NCBI GenBank assembly: GCA_963698435.1 | Contig: CAVOQV010000005.1 | Coordinates: 682,001 to 746,000, forward strand | DNA from: Sva-07 sp963698435 | GTDB taxonomy: Bacteria; Actinomycetota; Acidimicrobiia; Acidimicrobiales; Ilumatobacteraceae | Direction of reading: 5' to 3' | Length of the DNA: 64,000 bases | Shown here: in pieces, positions 32,644 to 41,697 of the stretch | Numbering within the stretch: the stretch's first letter is position 1 | Layout of the letters: each line of letters starts with the position of its first letter | Translations under genes and position numbers: made by a program | Notes under the pieces: generated by a model | The model's input: the letters and a program-made list of their open reading frames with translations, nothing else | Told to the model about the DNA's origin: nothing | Database searches by the model: none

Positions 32644-33767
32644 CCGCCACCCCGCCGCCGGACCGACGTGGAGTCGAGCGCCTGTTCGAGGTCGGCCCAC
32701 AGGTCCTCGACGTCCTCGCAGCCGACGCTGAAGCGGATCAACGTCGGCGGGATCCGCTCCTGACCGGGGATGCTCGCCCGCCGCTCCATCGTCGATTCGA
32801 CCCCGCCCAGGCTGGTCGCGTGGTTGACCAGCTCGGCTCGTTCGCACACCTCGGTGGCGCGCTCGCCGGGACCGGTCGTCTCGAACGACAGCATCGCCCC
32901 GAATCCCGACATGAACCGGGCGGCGACCTCGTGGGTGGGGTGGCTCGCCAGTCCGGGATAGCGCACCCGGGCGATCTCCGGATGCGCCTCGAGGCGTGTT
33001 GCGAGTTCCATCGCATTCGCCTGAGCACGCTCCAGTCGGAGTCCGAGCGTTCGTGCACCACGGATGGTCAGGAATGCCTCCATCGCCCCGATGCTCGCCC
33101 CGTGGAGCAGGCGGCGTTCGTGGAACTCGTCGAACAGGTCGTCGCGCGACACGCTCAGCACGCCGGCGAGCAGATCGGAGTGGCCACCGATGAACTTGGT
33201 CGCCGAGTGCATCACCACGTCGGCGCCGAGCGCCAGCGGCTGCTGGTTCAGCGGCGTCGCGAAGGTGCTGTCGACGGCGACGATCGTGGTGTCGGGACGC
33301 GGTACCCGGCAGATCGTCGGCAGGTCGGCGACGGTGATCAGCGGGTTCTCGGGTGATTCGAGCCAGACGAGGTCGCACTCGGCGACGGCGTCGACCCAGG
33401 CGGCGGTGTCGGCCTGGTCGAGACGTCGGACGGTCCAACGGCCTTGCCGCTCACCCTCGGCGACGATGCCGGCGACACCGTGGTAGGGGTCGGTCGGAAC
33501 GGCGAGCTGCGAGCCGACCGGCAACCGCTGGAACACGACGGCGGCCGCGGCCATGCCCGACGCGAAGGCGAGCGACCGCCCGCCGTCCAGGCCACCGAGG
33601 AGTGTCTCGAGCGAGTCCGTCGTCGGCGTTCCGTCGGATCGGCTGTAGACACGCTCGTCGGGCAGGTAGAAGTTGGAGGCGAACACCGGCGCCACGTTGA
33701 GCGGCTCGCCGGGTGTCCGGTTGCGGGCGCCGGCGACGAGCCAGGTCTGCGGAGTCCACTCCCTCAT
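32640..33767 (-). CDS. Cys/Met metabolism PLP enzyme (cystathionine gamma-synthase/lyase-like)
   Basis: A fold type I PLP enzyme of 375 residues. It has the PLP lysine in SATKFIGGHSD, the Gly-rich FASGMAAAAVV phosphate loop, and the family ending around LIRFSVGCEDVEDLWADL. Family members add or remove sulfur groups in methionine and cysteine synthesis. The exact reaction is unclear because active-site tyrosines vary. ATG 33767 has TACCGT 7 nt upstream (leaderless). It overlaps the Nudix gene by four bases. Confidence 0.85.
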   Translation of the reverse strand: MREWTPQTWLVAGARNRTPGEPLNVAPVFASNFYLPDERVYSRSDGTPTTDSLETLLGGLDGGRSLAFASGMAAAAVVFQRLPVGSQLAVPTDPYHGVAGIVAEGERQGRWTVRRLDQADTAAWVDAVAECDLVWLESPENPLITVADLPTICRVPRPDTTIVAVDSTFATPLNQQPLALGADVVMHSATKFIGGHSDLLAGVLSVSRDDLFDEFHERRLLHGASIGAMEAFLTIRGARTLGLRLERAQANAMELATRLEAHPEIARVRYPGLASHPTHEVAARFMSGFGAMLSFETTGPGERATEVCERAELVNHATSLGGVESTMERRASIPGQERIPPTLIRFSVGCEDVEDLWADLEQALDSTSVRRRGGG

Positions 33768-33774
33768 GGTCGTG

Positions 33775-33780
33775 ACGGTA
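33775..33780 (-). promoter_or_regulatory. -10 box for a leaderless trans-sulfuration enzyme mRNA
   Basis: On the minus strand TACCGT, 7 nt, then ATG at 33767. Confidence 0.5.
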
Positions 33781-33848
33781 CCGCCGGTTCCGCTCCCGGG
33801 TCGCCCCCGCCTCGTCCGTCGAGGACCGGTGGGCCGGCGCCGGCGGTG

Positions 33849-34358
33849 TCAGTCGCCCTTGGCTCCGCTGTCGAAGGAGTCCTTCCAGCGCTTGAGCGAG
33901 TTGACGCCTCCGCCGACCACCCGCCCGGCGCCGCGCCCGAGTTGCTCGCTCGAGGGTCGCTCCGACCCTCCGGACTCTGCAGCGGCCGCCTTGCGCTCGG
34001 CTCGGGGAACCTTCTCGGTGAAGTCGGTGTGGAACCACACGAACCACAGCACGAACGCCACCGCACCGAGCAGCATCCGGCTGGTGTTGTCGACCGACAC
34101 CCAGGGCTGCACCGCACCGGCGAGCAGCAGCACCATCACGACGACGTCGAGCCGCCGGTGGGCGCGCTTGCCCGCCCATCGGAACGCGCCGGCAGCACCC
34201 TTGGTGATCGCCGCGTTGAGGATGATCACGAGGCCGAGCACGGCGGGCACGGCGGGCTGCGGCATCTGCACCGCCACGCTGATCAAGCCGATGCCCAACA
34301 GGTACTCGATGAGCTGGTGCGCCCAGAACGGACGTCGCACTCGTTCGATCTCGACCAT
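33849..34358 (-). CDS. Small multi-pass membrane protein, function unknown
   Basis: A 169-residue protein with about four hydrophobic segments (LIEYLLGIGLISVAVQM, AVLGLVIILNAAI, VVVMVLLLAGAVQPWV, LLGAVAFVLWFVWF) and a hydrophilic Ser/Gly/Lys-rich tail of ~55 residues in the cytoplasm. I do not recognise a named family. TAGACT lies 6 nt before ATG 34358, fitting a leaderless transcript. It ends 68 bases before the trans-sulfuration enzyme start on the same strand. Confidence 0.65.
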   Translation of the reverse strand: MVEIERVRRPFWAHQLIEYLLGIGLISVAVQMPQPAVPAVLGLVIILNAAITKGAAGAFRWAGKRAHRRLDVVVMVLLLAGAVQPWVSVDNTSRMLLGAVAFVLWFVWFHTDFTEKVPRAERKAAAAESGGSERPSSEQLGRGAGRVVGGGVNSLKRWKDSFDSGAKGD

Positions 34359-34364
34359 CGGGAG

Positions 34365-34370
34365 AGTCTA
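34365..34370 (-). promoter_or_regulatory. -10 box for leaderless membrane-protein mRNA
   Basis: On the minus strand TAGACT, 6 nt, then ATG at 34358. Confidence 0.45.
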
Positions 34371-34728
34371 GGAGTCGGACTCCGACAGCCTGCCGCGAGT
34401 CCGGAGCGGAGTTGCCGCCCCGATCGCTGGCTCGGGGGCTGGATCGCAGTGGCGCGATCCAGCTCGGAAAGGAGGTCTGACACGGTTGTGTGCCAACGGG
34501 CCGACACGTCCGCGGGCGCGTCCGGCGAGCTGCCGGAAAGACCCGGACCCGGCCATGGGCGACGCTCATGGAGACCAGGCCGCTCTCGATGATGGGGCAC
34601 CCGGTAAGGGCCGAAGCCGAGCGGTTCGTCGTCGCCGGTCAGCGGGTTGCTGCGCTCGGATTGTGTGTGGCCGACGGTCGATTGAAGCGGAGACCTTCGC
34701 GGCGGTCGTGACTCGAGGTCGGTGCGGT
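34371..34728. other. Intergenic region with hairpin, no convincing gene
   Basis: About 360 bases without a supported gene. It contains GGAGTC-G-GACTCC (34371-34383) and a strong hairpin GCTGGATCGC-AGTGGC-GCGATCCAGC (34438-34463), a plausible terminator for the SnoaL-like gene at 34729. Several short frames pass through, but none has a start, length or sequence I trust. Confidence 0.5.
34438..34463. terminator. 10-bp stem hairpin
   Basis: Perfect 10-bp arms with a 6-nt loop, downstream of the minus-strand gene at 34729-35112. Confidence 0.55.
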
Positions 34729-35112
34729 TCATGCGGGTTTGTTGAACATGTAGCGGGCGATCTTCCAGCCGGTGTCGGTGTGGCGGAACAGGAAGATCTC
34801 GCGATTCGATTCGGCCGTCTGGTCGCCGGTGGCGAGCACGGTCTGGGTGCCGTTGCTCCGGGTGAGCGCGTATGCGGCGGTGTCGCTGGTGACCTCGAGT
34901 TCGTCGATCGTGAAGGTGACGTCGAGGCGGATGGCGTCGAAGATCTGCCGGTAGGCGTCGTGCAGATCTGCACCCTCAGCAGTGGGCAGCGTGGTCGGCA
35001 TGAAGATCCCGTCCGGCGTATAGCAGGACGCGGCCAGCGCAGCGTCGCTGCTGTTCAGCGAATGTTCGTACGTGGCGAGGAGTGATCGGATCTGCTCGTC
35101 GTGGTTGGTCAT
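34729..35112 (-). CDS. SnoaL/NTF2-like fold protein
   Basis: A 127-residue protein with the NTF2-like pattern: an N-terminal helix pair (IRSLLATYEHSLNSSDAALAASCYTPDG), then beta strands ending in TDTGWKIARYMFNKP. The family includes polyketide cyclases, isomerases and many uncharacterised proteins (SgcJ/EcaC group). A catalytic role cannot be assigned. ATG 35112 has AAGTGGA about 9 bases upstream. It is divergent from the marR gene, and the palindromic operator between them probably controls both. Confidence 0.75.
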   Translation of the reverse strand: MTNHDEQIRSLLATYEHSLNSSDAALAASCYTPDGIFMPTTLPTAEGADLHDAYRQIFDAIRLDVTFTIDELEVTSDTAAYALTRSNGTQTVLATGDQTAESNREIFLFRHTDTGWKIARYMFNKPA

Positions 35113-35140
35113 GTTCGTTCCACTTCGTTGAGATGGATAG

Positions 35141-35187
35141 GTTCCATGGAATGCAACCTTGATGGGCTACGATGCATTCCATGGAAC
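35141..35187. promoter_or_regulatory. Paired palindromic operator for the MarR regulator
   Basis: GTTCCATGGAATGC (35141-35154) and its complement GCATTCCATGGAAC (35174-35187) flank a 19-nt spacer. Each half is itself a TTCCATGGAA palindrome. The right half covers the marR start codon at 35181 and follows its -10 box TACGAT (35168-35173), so binding would block the promoter. Confidence 0.75.
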
Positions 35188-35657
35188 GGACATCTGTCGT
35201 GGGACTGCCGGGTGGTCAAGATGCGGCGTCGTTGTTCAGTGAGCTGATCCGCCTCGAGACCGAACTGTGGGATCTGGTCGAGACGCGACTGCGCCGCGAT
35301 CACGATCTGGCGTTGTCGTGGTTCGAACCGATGCAGGTGATCGACTCCACACCGAACTGTCGGGTGATCGACATCGCCGAAGCGTTGTCGATCACCATCG
35401 GGGGGACCAGCAAGCTCGTCGACCGGATCGAGCACGCCGGCTGGTGCCAACGTTCGCCCAACCCCGACGACGGTCGCTCATCGACGATCGAGCTGACCCG
35501 TGCGGGTCGACGGCTGCTCACCGCGGCGCAACGCACGCTCGACGACGAGATCGGCGTCCGGCTGGGTGAAACGTTGTCGACGAGCGAGCTGCAAAGCTTC
35601 GCCGCAACAATCCGCAAGCTGCGCGCCCATGTCGGTGAGCAACGAAGGAGCGCCTGA
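35181..35657 (+). CDS. MarR-family transcriptional regulator
   Basis: A 158-residue winged-helix repressor: ELIRLETELWDLVETRLRRDHDL dimerisation helix, recognition helix near GGTSKLVDRIEHAGW, and the wing PDDGRSSTIELTRAGRRLL. ATG 35181 is chosen over 35172 because TACGAT lies 7 nt before it. It is followed after 2 bases by a quinone-reductase-like gene. Divergent transcription with a SnoaL-like gene and shared palindromes suggests it senses a small phenolic or quinone-like ligand, which is inference from the family. Confidence 0.88.
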   Translation: MERTSVVGLPGGQDAASLFSELIRLETELWDLVETRLRRDHDLALSWFEPMQVIDSTPNCRVIDIAEALSITIGGTSKLVDRIEHAGWCQRSPNPDDGRSSTIELTRAGRRLLTAAQRTLDDEIGVRLGETLSTSELQSFAATIRKLRAHVGEQRRSA

Positions 35658-35659
35658 AC

Positions 35660-36649
35660 ATGGCAACGATCCCGGCCATGATGCGAGCCGTCGTGCTCGA
35701 CGCACCCGGACCACCCGAGGCACTCCGGGTCCGCGCGATTCCCGTTCCGACACCGCAGGCGGGTGAGGTGCTGATCAAGGTCGCGGCGTTCGGACTCAAC
35801 CGTTCCGAACTCCACACCCGCCTCGGTCTCGCCGAGGGCGTCATCTTCCCCCGGGTCCTCGGCATCGAGGCCACCGGCACCGTCGCTGCGTGCCCCTCTG
35901 GCGAGTACACGGTCGGCCAACAGGTCGCGGCGTTGATGGGTGGTATGGGTCGCACCTTCGACGGCGGGTACGCCGAGTACACCTGTGTCCCCGTCCGACA
36001 GGTCGTGCCCTTCACCAGCAGCCTCGACTGGGCCACGCTCGGAGCGGTGCCCGAGATGCTGCAGACCTCACACGGATCGCTCACGATCGGACTCGACGCC
36101 CGAGCGGGTCAGTCGATCCTTATTCGTGGGGGAACCTCCTCGATCGGAATGGCCACCGCAGTGCTCGCCAAACGACTCGGCATGACCGTGCTGTCCACCA
36201 CCCGCAAACCCGACCGCGCCGAGGCGCTCCACCAGGTGGGTGTCGACTACGTCCTCGTCGACGACGGCAACGTCGCCGACCAAGCCCGAGCGATCGTGCC
36301 GGGCGGCGTCGACGCCGCACTCGAACTCGTCGGCACACCGACCCTGCCCGACACGCTTCGCGCGACCCGCATCCATGGAGTGGTGTGCTTCACCGGGATG
36401 CTCTCCAACCAGTGGACCGTGCGCGACTTCTACCCGATCGACTACCTCCCACGCGGTGTCCGCCTCACCGCCTACGGAGGAGACGCCACCGACCTGCCCA
36501 CCCACGTCCTCCAGGACTTCCTCGACGCCGTCGCAGCCGGCGACGCCATCGTGCCCATCCACAAGACCTACCGCCTCGACAACATCGCCGCGGCACACGC
36601 CGACATGGAAGCCGGACGCGCCACCGGCAAACTCGTCGTCCTACCCTGA
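35660..36649 (+). CDS. Medium-chain dehydrogenase/reductase, quinone oxidoreductase-like
   Basis: A 329-residue NADPH-dependent reductase without zinc ligands. It has the GroES-like N-terminal domain (VLDAPGPPEALRVRAIPVP, GLNRSELHTR, LGIEATGTV) and a nucleotide fold with ILIRGGTSSIGMATAVLAK. It resembles NADPH:quinone reductases and zeta-crystallin. GAAGGAG lies 8-9 bases before the ATG, within the end of the marR gene, so it is translated from the marR transcript and is likely the regulator's main target. Confidence 0.87.
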   Translation: MATIPAMMRAVVLDAPGPPEALRVRAIPVPTPQAGEVLIKVAAFGLNRSELHTRLGLAEGVIFPRVLGIEATGTVAACPSGEYTVGQQVAALMGGMGRTFDGGYAEYTCVPVRQVVPFTSSLDWATLGAVPEMLQTSHGSLTIGLDARAGQSILIRGGTSSIGMATAVLAKRLGMTVLSTTRKPDRAEALHQVGVDYVLVDDGNVADQARAIVPGGVDAALELVGTPTLPDTLRATRIHGVVCFTGMLSNQWTVRDFYPIDYLPRGVRLTAYGGDATDLPTHVLQDFLDAVAAGDAIVPIHKTYRLDNIAAAHADMEAGRATGKLVVLP

Positions 36650-36757
36650 CACCAAACCCGACTCAGCCTCCCCGAAGCCACCGGGAGTATCGGGTGCGCT
36701 GCTTGGGCCGATATCGAGTGGTCTTCCTGCGCTGGCGTTGTGGCCGCCCGGGTCTGC

Positions 36758-37507
36758 TCAGCCGGTGTTCTGGTGGAGGTTGGCGTATCCCCAGATCAAC
36801 ATGATCGAGAACACAGCGATGGCTCCGAGCACTAGCCCGATGATCGCGCGTCGTTCCCATCGGGCCCCTGCCTGGATGCACTGTGACCGAGAGTTCAGGG
36901 AGAAGGCGATCGCCAACGTCGGGAACACCGCCATCGTCACGATCAGGGCAACACCGACCTCGGACGCCGCTCCGGTGTCGCCCTGTGCGAGGGCGATGAT
37001 GCCCGCTCCGAGCACGATCGCTCCTAGCACTCCAGTCAGCAGCGAGTTGTCGGCGCTGCGACGCGTTGACGCGGTCGGTATGAGTATCGCTCCCGTCACG
37101 ATCGCGTAGCCGATGGTCGGCAGAAGGGCACCCATCTGTAGGTCGATGAGTTCCAAGGTGACCAGTGCCGCCAGGCTCCACACAACAGCGAGGAGCGCGA
37201 CCGCCTGGGCGCCCAGCATCGCGATGGGCACACGTGTCAACAGTGCGACGCCAACCAGCAACGCGACACCGGCGAGCAGGACCCAGGCTCCGCCGTTGAA
37301 GTAGGCCCGCGCGATGACCTCGGCCCACGCAGTGTCCTTGAAGCCGTAGGGCGGGTCACCGTAAGAAAGGTCGAGGAACCCGGTCGATGAATCCGAACTG
37401 CTCACCCACGTCGCCAGTGTCAATCCGTAGGCGACGAGCACAAGTCCCGACACGACCGCGAGGCGAACAGCACCGCCGTGCGCGAATCCCGGCGAAGGAC
37501 TCGACAT
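36758..37507 (-). CDS. Multi-pass membrane protein, function unknown
   Basis: A 249-residue protein with about six hydrophobic segments (AVRLAVVSGLVLVAYGLTL, GGAWVLLAGVALLVGVALL, AVALLAVVWSLAALVTL, LLTGVLGAIVLGAGIIALA and others) and a long hydrophilic loop after the first. I do not recognise the family. ATG 37507 is chosen over 37582 because it starts just before the first helix. TAGGAT lies 8 nt upstream. It converges on the quinone reductase gene. The 108-bp gap between them holds a weak match (TTGGGCC block near 36705) to flanks of the accessory-region repeat. Confidence 0.62.
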   Translation of the reverse strand: MSSPSPGFAHGGAVRLAVVSGLVLVAYGLTLATWVSSSDSSTGFLDLSYGDPPYGFKDTAWAEVIARAYFNGGAWVLLAGVALLVGVALLTRVPIAMLGAQAVALLAVVWSLAALVTLELIDLQMGALLPTIGYAIVTGAILIPTASTRRSADNSLLTGVLGAIVLGAGIIALAQGDTGAASEVGVALIVTMAVFPTLAIAFSLNSRSQCIQAGARWERRAIIGLVLGAIAVFSIMLIWGYANLHQNTG

Positions 37508-37814
37508 GCACCAGCATCCTACGCCGACACCTCGACGACGCGCAGGTCGTCCGATCCACCAACGTTGCGGAATCGGGCGCACACGCTGCCCAATCGATTC
37601 GGCCCGGGCAACCGCTCGCCAACCGGCGCACCGCAGCGGAGCGGGCTGTGGTTATCGAGCTGTGACTCTGTAGACGCCGGTCCTGTGGATCGGTCCGAAT
37701 TGGAGGTCACCCTCGAACGCTTGGCTGCCGCCTTCGAGTAGATGCGGTCACCACGACGTCCGCCTACTCGTTGGTCGGGGAGGGCCAGGTTCGGTCACGA
37801 CTCGGCGGGCTGGT
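37508..37814. other. Intergenic region, possible gene remnant
   Basis: About 307 bases without a supported gene. A plus-strand frame ends in VDRSELEVTLERLAAAFE at 37741, which reads like a real C-terminus, but nothing upstream of it is recognisable. No hairpin or repeat stands out. Confidence 0.35.
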
Positions 37815-40208
37815 TCATTCCTCGCGGAGGTCGGCGGCCGGTGGGCGTCGGGCGGCGACGATTCCGGGCGCGGCGGAGACCGCTGCTGCGCCGATGATCG
37901 AGATGCCGAGGATGCCGATCAGGAGTGGGAGCGGGATCGTGGGTGTGTCGATCATCCCGATCTGGTCGACCGCTGCCAGCCACGTCCAGCGCCCGATCAC
38001 GATGCCGAGGGGCATACCGGCGACGAGACCGATCAACGCCACGGCGACGGCCTGACAGACCACGCTCCAGGCGACCTGCCGGCGAAGGAACCCGAGCGCC
38101 CGAACGATTGCGAACTCGCCGCGGCGCAGCCGCGTCGACAGGGCGAGGAAATGGAGCAGCCCGACCGTGCCGAGCAGGGCGAGAAAGATCGCCACCGACA
38201 GCAGGATCGGGCGAACCGTGTCGAGTTGGGTGAGCAGTTCGGGTGGACGAGGTGCCGAGTAGATGGTGAAATCCAGCGGATAGTCGGCGCTGAGTGCAGC
38301 GATGGTTTGATCGCGGTCGGCACCGTCTGGAAAGCCGAGTACCAGCCAGGCATAGGGCAAGTCGAGCACCGGCTGACCGGCCAACCGCTCGAGCCCCGCG
38401 GCGGTGACGATCGCGCCGTCGCCGGGGCGGTCCGCATCACCGAAGACCGGGTTGACCACCGCGCCGACCACTCGCATCTCATCGACACTCCCGTCCGCGG
38501 CGGTGACGTCGACCATGTCGCCGATCTCCGCTCCTGTCGCCGATGACGCGCTGCTGCCGAGGGCGATCTCGTCGGGTGACGTGGGCAGTCGTCCGGCGGT
38601 GATCGGCGGATCGATCGTGCCGGCGAACACCTCGAAGGCGCAGGCCTGGACCAGCTCGGCGCGTACACCGAATGTGGCGCAGAAGACGCCACCGACAGCC
38701 TCGACGCGCTCGTCAGCGGAGAGCTGTTCGACGGTGACCAACTGATCACCCAATACGTCGGGCTGAGCGTCCCACACCCACCCGAAGCGTGTCGGGTCGT
38801 CGGCTGCTGCATCCCTGCTGGTCACGAACACGGCGATCGCGGTCGTGCCTGCCACGGCGAGAACGGCGCCGGCGATCGCCGTCGTCGAGCGAATGTTGCG
38901 GTTGCGGCCCGACGCCGGGGTGACGACCGACGACCACCCGACGGTCGCCGGCGGCGACAGCCACTGCGCTGGAACCGACCACCTCGAAACGTGTGTTCGC
39001 GACGATCGCGCATCCCTGGGCGCAGCGGCCACCTGGCGGTGAACGAGGAGCATCGCGATCAGCATGAGGATGACGATGAGCGCCGCTGTTCCACCCAGGT
39101 GCACCAGCCGATCGAACCGCAGCGAGCGGTCGATCTCCGCTCTCCGCGCGGACCCGATCGGAAACCGCGACGAGGCCAACCACGCGATGACCGCACCGAC
39201 GATCGCGCCCGAGCAGATCACCATCCCGATCGGTACGAGCACACCGCGGGCAACCTCACCACTCGTCATACCGAGCGAACGTGCGACCTCGCCAGTGGCG
39301 CGGGTCAGGTCGACTTGCCTGGCGATCGCCTGGGTCAACGCCAGCAACCCGGCGACCACGGCGATCGCCGTGAACAGCCAGAGACCTGTCGCCAGCGTGC
39401 GCACGCCGGTGGGCACTGCACCGTTGCTGATCTCGCCAATGCTGGCCGAGATCTCCGCTCGCTCGACATCGACACCCTCGATCAACAACTGTCGTGCAAC
39501 CGCCAGATCGAACGTGTCGAGATCGGTACGCATGTAGTAGAAGGCGGTGAACGCCGCTGAATCGGCCGTTCGGGCAGAGAACGACGGCGCGGCGTAGCCG
39601 GTCAGTGGACCATCCTGCTGGAAGAGGCTGTAGGGATCGCGCACGACACCGACGATGTCCAGGCTGCCCGCCGGCCCGTCCAGATCGAAGCCCCCACCGA
39701 GGAACAACCCGTTCGCTGTTTCCGGGGTGATCGTTTCGATCTCGAGTTGGTCCCCAACACCCAGATCGAACTCCCGTGCAGCGTTCGCGTTGAGGGCCAC
39801 TTCGTTGTCGGTCGACGGCAGACGGCCCTCGATCACGACCGGACCGCCGATCTCGAGGTATCGGCTGTCGGGTCCGGTGATGATCCCGAAATCTCTTTCC
39901 GTTCCCGCGGTGGCAACCCACACCTCGGGGGCCACCTCGATCACCCCGTCCAAGCGAGCGAGGTCGTCCGCCATACCGAGGACCTCGTCGGGATCGGATG
40001 CATGCCCCGGCCACGAAGCCAGAACCACCGCATTGGGGGCGTTCGTGGCGGCGAGAAAGCGGTCGTAGACCGACGCTGTCCGCCGAGCCCCGGCCGCACC
40101 CCCGAGCACGATTGCGGTGACCACAGCAATGAACACAGCCAGCCAGATCAGCGAAGCACGCCGTTGCCGAACTTCCGACCACGCGAGCATCCTGACGGCG
40201 TCGCTCAC
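37815..40208 (-). CDS. FtsX-like ABC permease, large two-domain type
   Basis: A 797-residue membrane protein with a first helix (SLIWLAVFIAVVTAIVLGGAAGA), a large extracytoplasmic domain, and two FtsX blocks, each with three helices (for example LWLFTAIAVVAGLLALTQAI and ILLSVAIFLALLGTVGLLHFL), ending with a final helix and AAVSAAPGIVAARRPPAADL. This is the MacB/FtsX-like permease layout for lipids, peptides or lipoproteins. The GTG at 40208 is the likely start. No ATPase gene lies next to it: 536 bases upstream hold only fragments. It may use the ATPase at 47120 or have lost its partner. Confidence 0.78.
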   Translation of the reverse strand: MSDAVRMLAWSEVRQRRASLIWLAVFIAVVTAIVLGGAAGARRTASVYDRFLAATNAPNAVVLASWPGHASDPDEVLGMADDLARLDGVIEVAPEVWVATAGTERDFGIITGPDSRYLEIGGPVVIEGRLPSTDNEVALNANAAREFDLGVGDQLEIETITPETANGLFLGGGFDLDGPAGSLDIVGVVRDPYSLFQQDGPLTGYAAPSFSARTADSAAFTAFYYMRTDLDTFDLAVARQLLIEGVDVERAEISASIGEISNGAVPTGVRTLATGLWLFTAIAVVAGLLALTQAIARQVDLTRATGEVARSLGMTSGEVARGVLVPIGMVICSGAIVGAVIAWLASSRFPIGSARRAEIDRSLRFDRLVHLGGTAALIVILMLIAMLLVHRQVAAAPRDARSSRTHVSRWSVPAQWLSPPATVGWSSVVTPASGRNRNIRSTTAIAGAVLAVAGTTAIAVFVTSRDAAADDPTRFGWVWDAQPDVLGDQLVTVEQLSADERVEAVGGVFCATFGVRAELVQACAFEVFAGTIDPPITAGRLPTSPDEIALGSSASSATGAEIGDMVDVTAADGSVDEMRVVGAVVNPVFGDADRPGDGAIVTAAGLERLAGQPVLDLPYAWLVLGFPDGADRDQTIAALSADYPLDFTIYSAPRPPELLTQLDTVRPILLSVAIFLALLGTVGLLHFLALSTRLRRGEFAIVRALGFLRRQVAWSVVCQAVAVALIGLVAGMPLGIVIGRWTWLAAVDQIGMIDTPTIPLPLLIGILGISIIGAAAVSAAPGIVAARRPPAADLREE

Positions 40209-40563
40209 GGTGTTCCCCGGTCGACTTCGTCGAGGGCGCGCATCGACACAACCCGGTCGTCGTCGGTGCCCGGCCCTGGACCTCCCACGCGATCCATTCG
40301 ACCATCTGTCGCAGCGGCGCGCCAGTGAGCAGGCTGGTGTCGTCGAGGGATGCCTGCACCCCCATAATCGTGGACCCGATCGTGCACGCATCACCCAGCC
40401 GAGGATGGACATACCACGTGCCTTCCGGTGGCCCTGCCAGGCACGCCTCCGGTCGTCGGCTGCCTGACCCAGCACCAGGCCATGATCGGCGGGACCACAC
40501 AGGTCCGGCACGCACGAGATCGTCCTCCCACTCGAAGACGCGCGTACGCGCCTCTCACTGGTA
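40209..40563 (-). other. Region with possible decayed gene upstream of the FtsX gene
   Basis: No intact gene. On the minus strand at about 40250-40460 a stretch reads GTWYVHPRLGDACTIGSTIM and TSLLTGAPLRQMVEWIAWEV with good codon use, and near 40520 another frame reads TRVFEWEDDLVRA. They could be pieces of one frameshifted gene. I cannot name it, and it is not an ABC ATPase. Confidence 0.35.
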
Positions 40564-40662
40564 CCCCGAGCAATAATCGCAGGCTGGAACTGTCCGGTCA
40601 GCGCTCGACTTCCGGCGCACTGTGACGGGCTGCTGCTCGAGTAGGCCCGCACGTAATCCCGG
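40564..40662 (+). repeat. Accessory-region repeat, copy A
   Basis: A ~100-bp element with left block CAATAATCGC, central block CCGGCGCACTGTG (40612-40624) and right block CCCGCACGTAATCCC (40646-40660). It lies before the SDR gene at 40745. Copies B and D share the central 13 bases exactly. Confidence 0.75.
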
Positions 40663-40744
40663 CCCATGGCACGGTCGGATGTGCCAGATTGATGGGACGG
40701 CCGTTTTCGTCGAGCGAAGGCCGCTACGTGGAGGGAGAACGCGA

Positions 40745-41454
40745 ATGAATCTCGATGATCGCGTCGTCGTTGTGACCGGGGCATCCAGCGGTATCGGGGC
40801 TGCCGTGTCAGTCGAGGTGGCGCGTCGTGGAGCGACCGTCGGGTTGATCGCCCGACGTCTCGACCGTCTGGAACGAGTGGCACGCGAGGTCGAGGCCGCC
40901 GGTAGCGCAGCGCACGTGTTCGAGGTCGATGTTCGCGACAGCGCAAGGTTGACTCGCGCCATCGATGATTTCGCGGGGCAGCAGGGGCGTCTCGACGTCC
41001 TCGTGAACAATGCCGGCTACGGCTATTGGGAACGTGTGGCCGATGCCGATCCCGACGAGTGGCGCAAGGAAGTCGAGATCAACCTCATTGCCCCGATGTA
41101 CGCCACACGCGCGCCGCACTTACTCACATGATCGCAGCCGGACACGGACACATCGTCAACGTGTCCTCGATGGCTTCGCGTGGTCCGACGTCGCACGGGG
41201 CCGGATACGCAGCCTCGAAGGCCGGGCTGAACATTCTCAGTGACTCGGTGCTGGTCGACCTGAACCGACAGGGCATCAAGACGACCCTGGTCGAGACCGG
41301 TGAGGTGGCGACCGAAATGCAGACCCCCGACGACATCGCGTCCATGAAGATGTTGGACGCAACCGATGTCGCCGACGCGATCGTGTACGCCCTCACCCGA
41401 CCCGACCACGTGTGCGTCAACGACATCCAGCTCTTTGCACCGAAGACAGCCTGA
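40745..41454 (+). pseudogene. SDR-family oxidoreductase with one frameshift
   Basis: A short-chain dehydrogenase of about 235 residues: TGASSGIG loop, NNAG (LVNNAGYGYWERV), catalytic Ser in NVSSMAS, and YAASK. The frame changes near 41112 between MYATRA and ALTHMIAAGHGHIVNV, and a single missing base in a CGCGCG run explains it. Everything else is intact, so it may be functional if the base is a sequencing error. GGGAG lies 6-8 bases before ATG 40745. The gene sits exactly between repeat copies A and B, starting 82 bases after A and stopping 6 bases before B. Confidence 0.8.
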
Positions 41455-41459
41455 CCACC

Positions 41460-41568
41460 GCGCGCTAATCGCCAGCCACCCAGCAGCAGGACACCGAGCA
41501 CACGACCATTCGATAACCGGCGCACTGTGCGACCTCGGAGCACGATCGGCCCACTACATAATCACTGC
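41460..41568 (+). repeat. Accessory-region repeat, copy B
   Basis: Left block GCTAATCGCC, central CCGGCGCACTGTG (41517-41529) and a diverged right block (CCCACTACATAATCACTGC). It begins 6 bases after the SDR stop. Confidence 0.65.
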
Positions 41569-41697
41569 TGACGAAAGCGTCCGGTTGACGATCGCCCACT
41601 GAGACATCTGAGGAACATGTCCGAGCGGTGTCGAATGGAACGGACGAGGTCCTTCTCGTCCTCGACTGGGACGCGGCCCGATGACCGTGTCACACCA

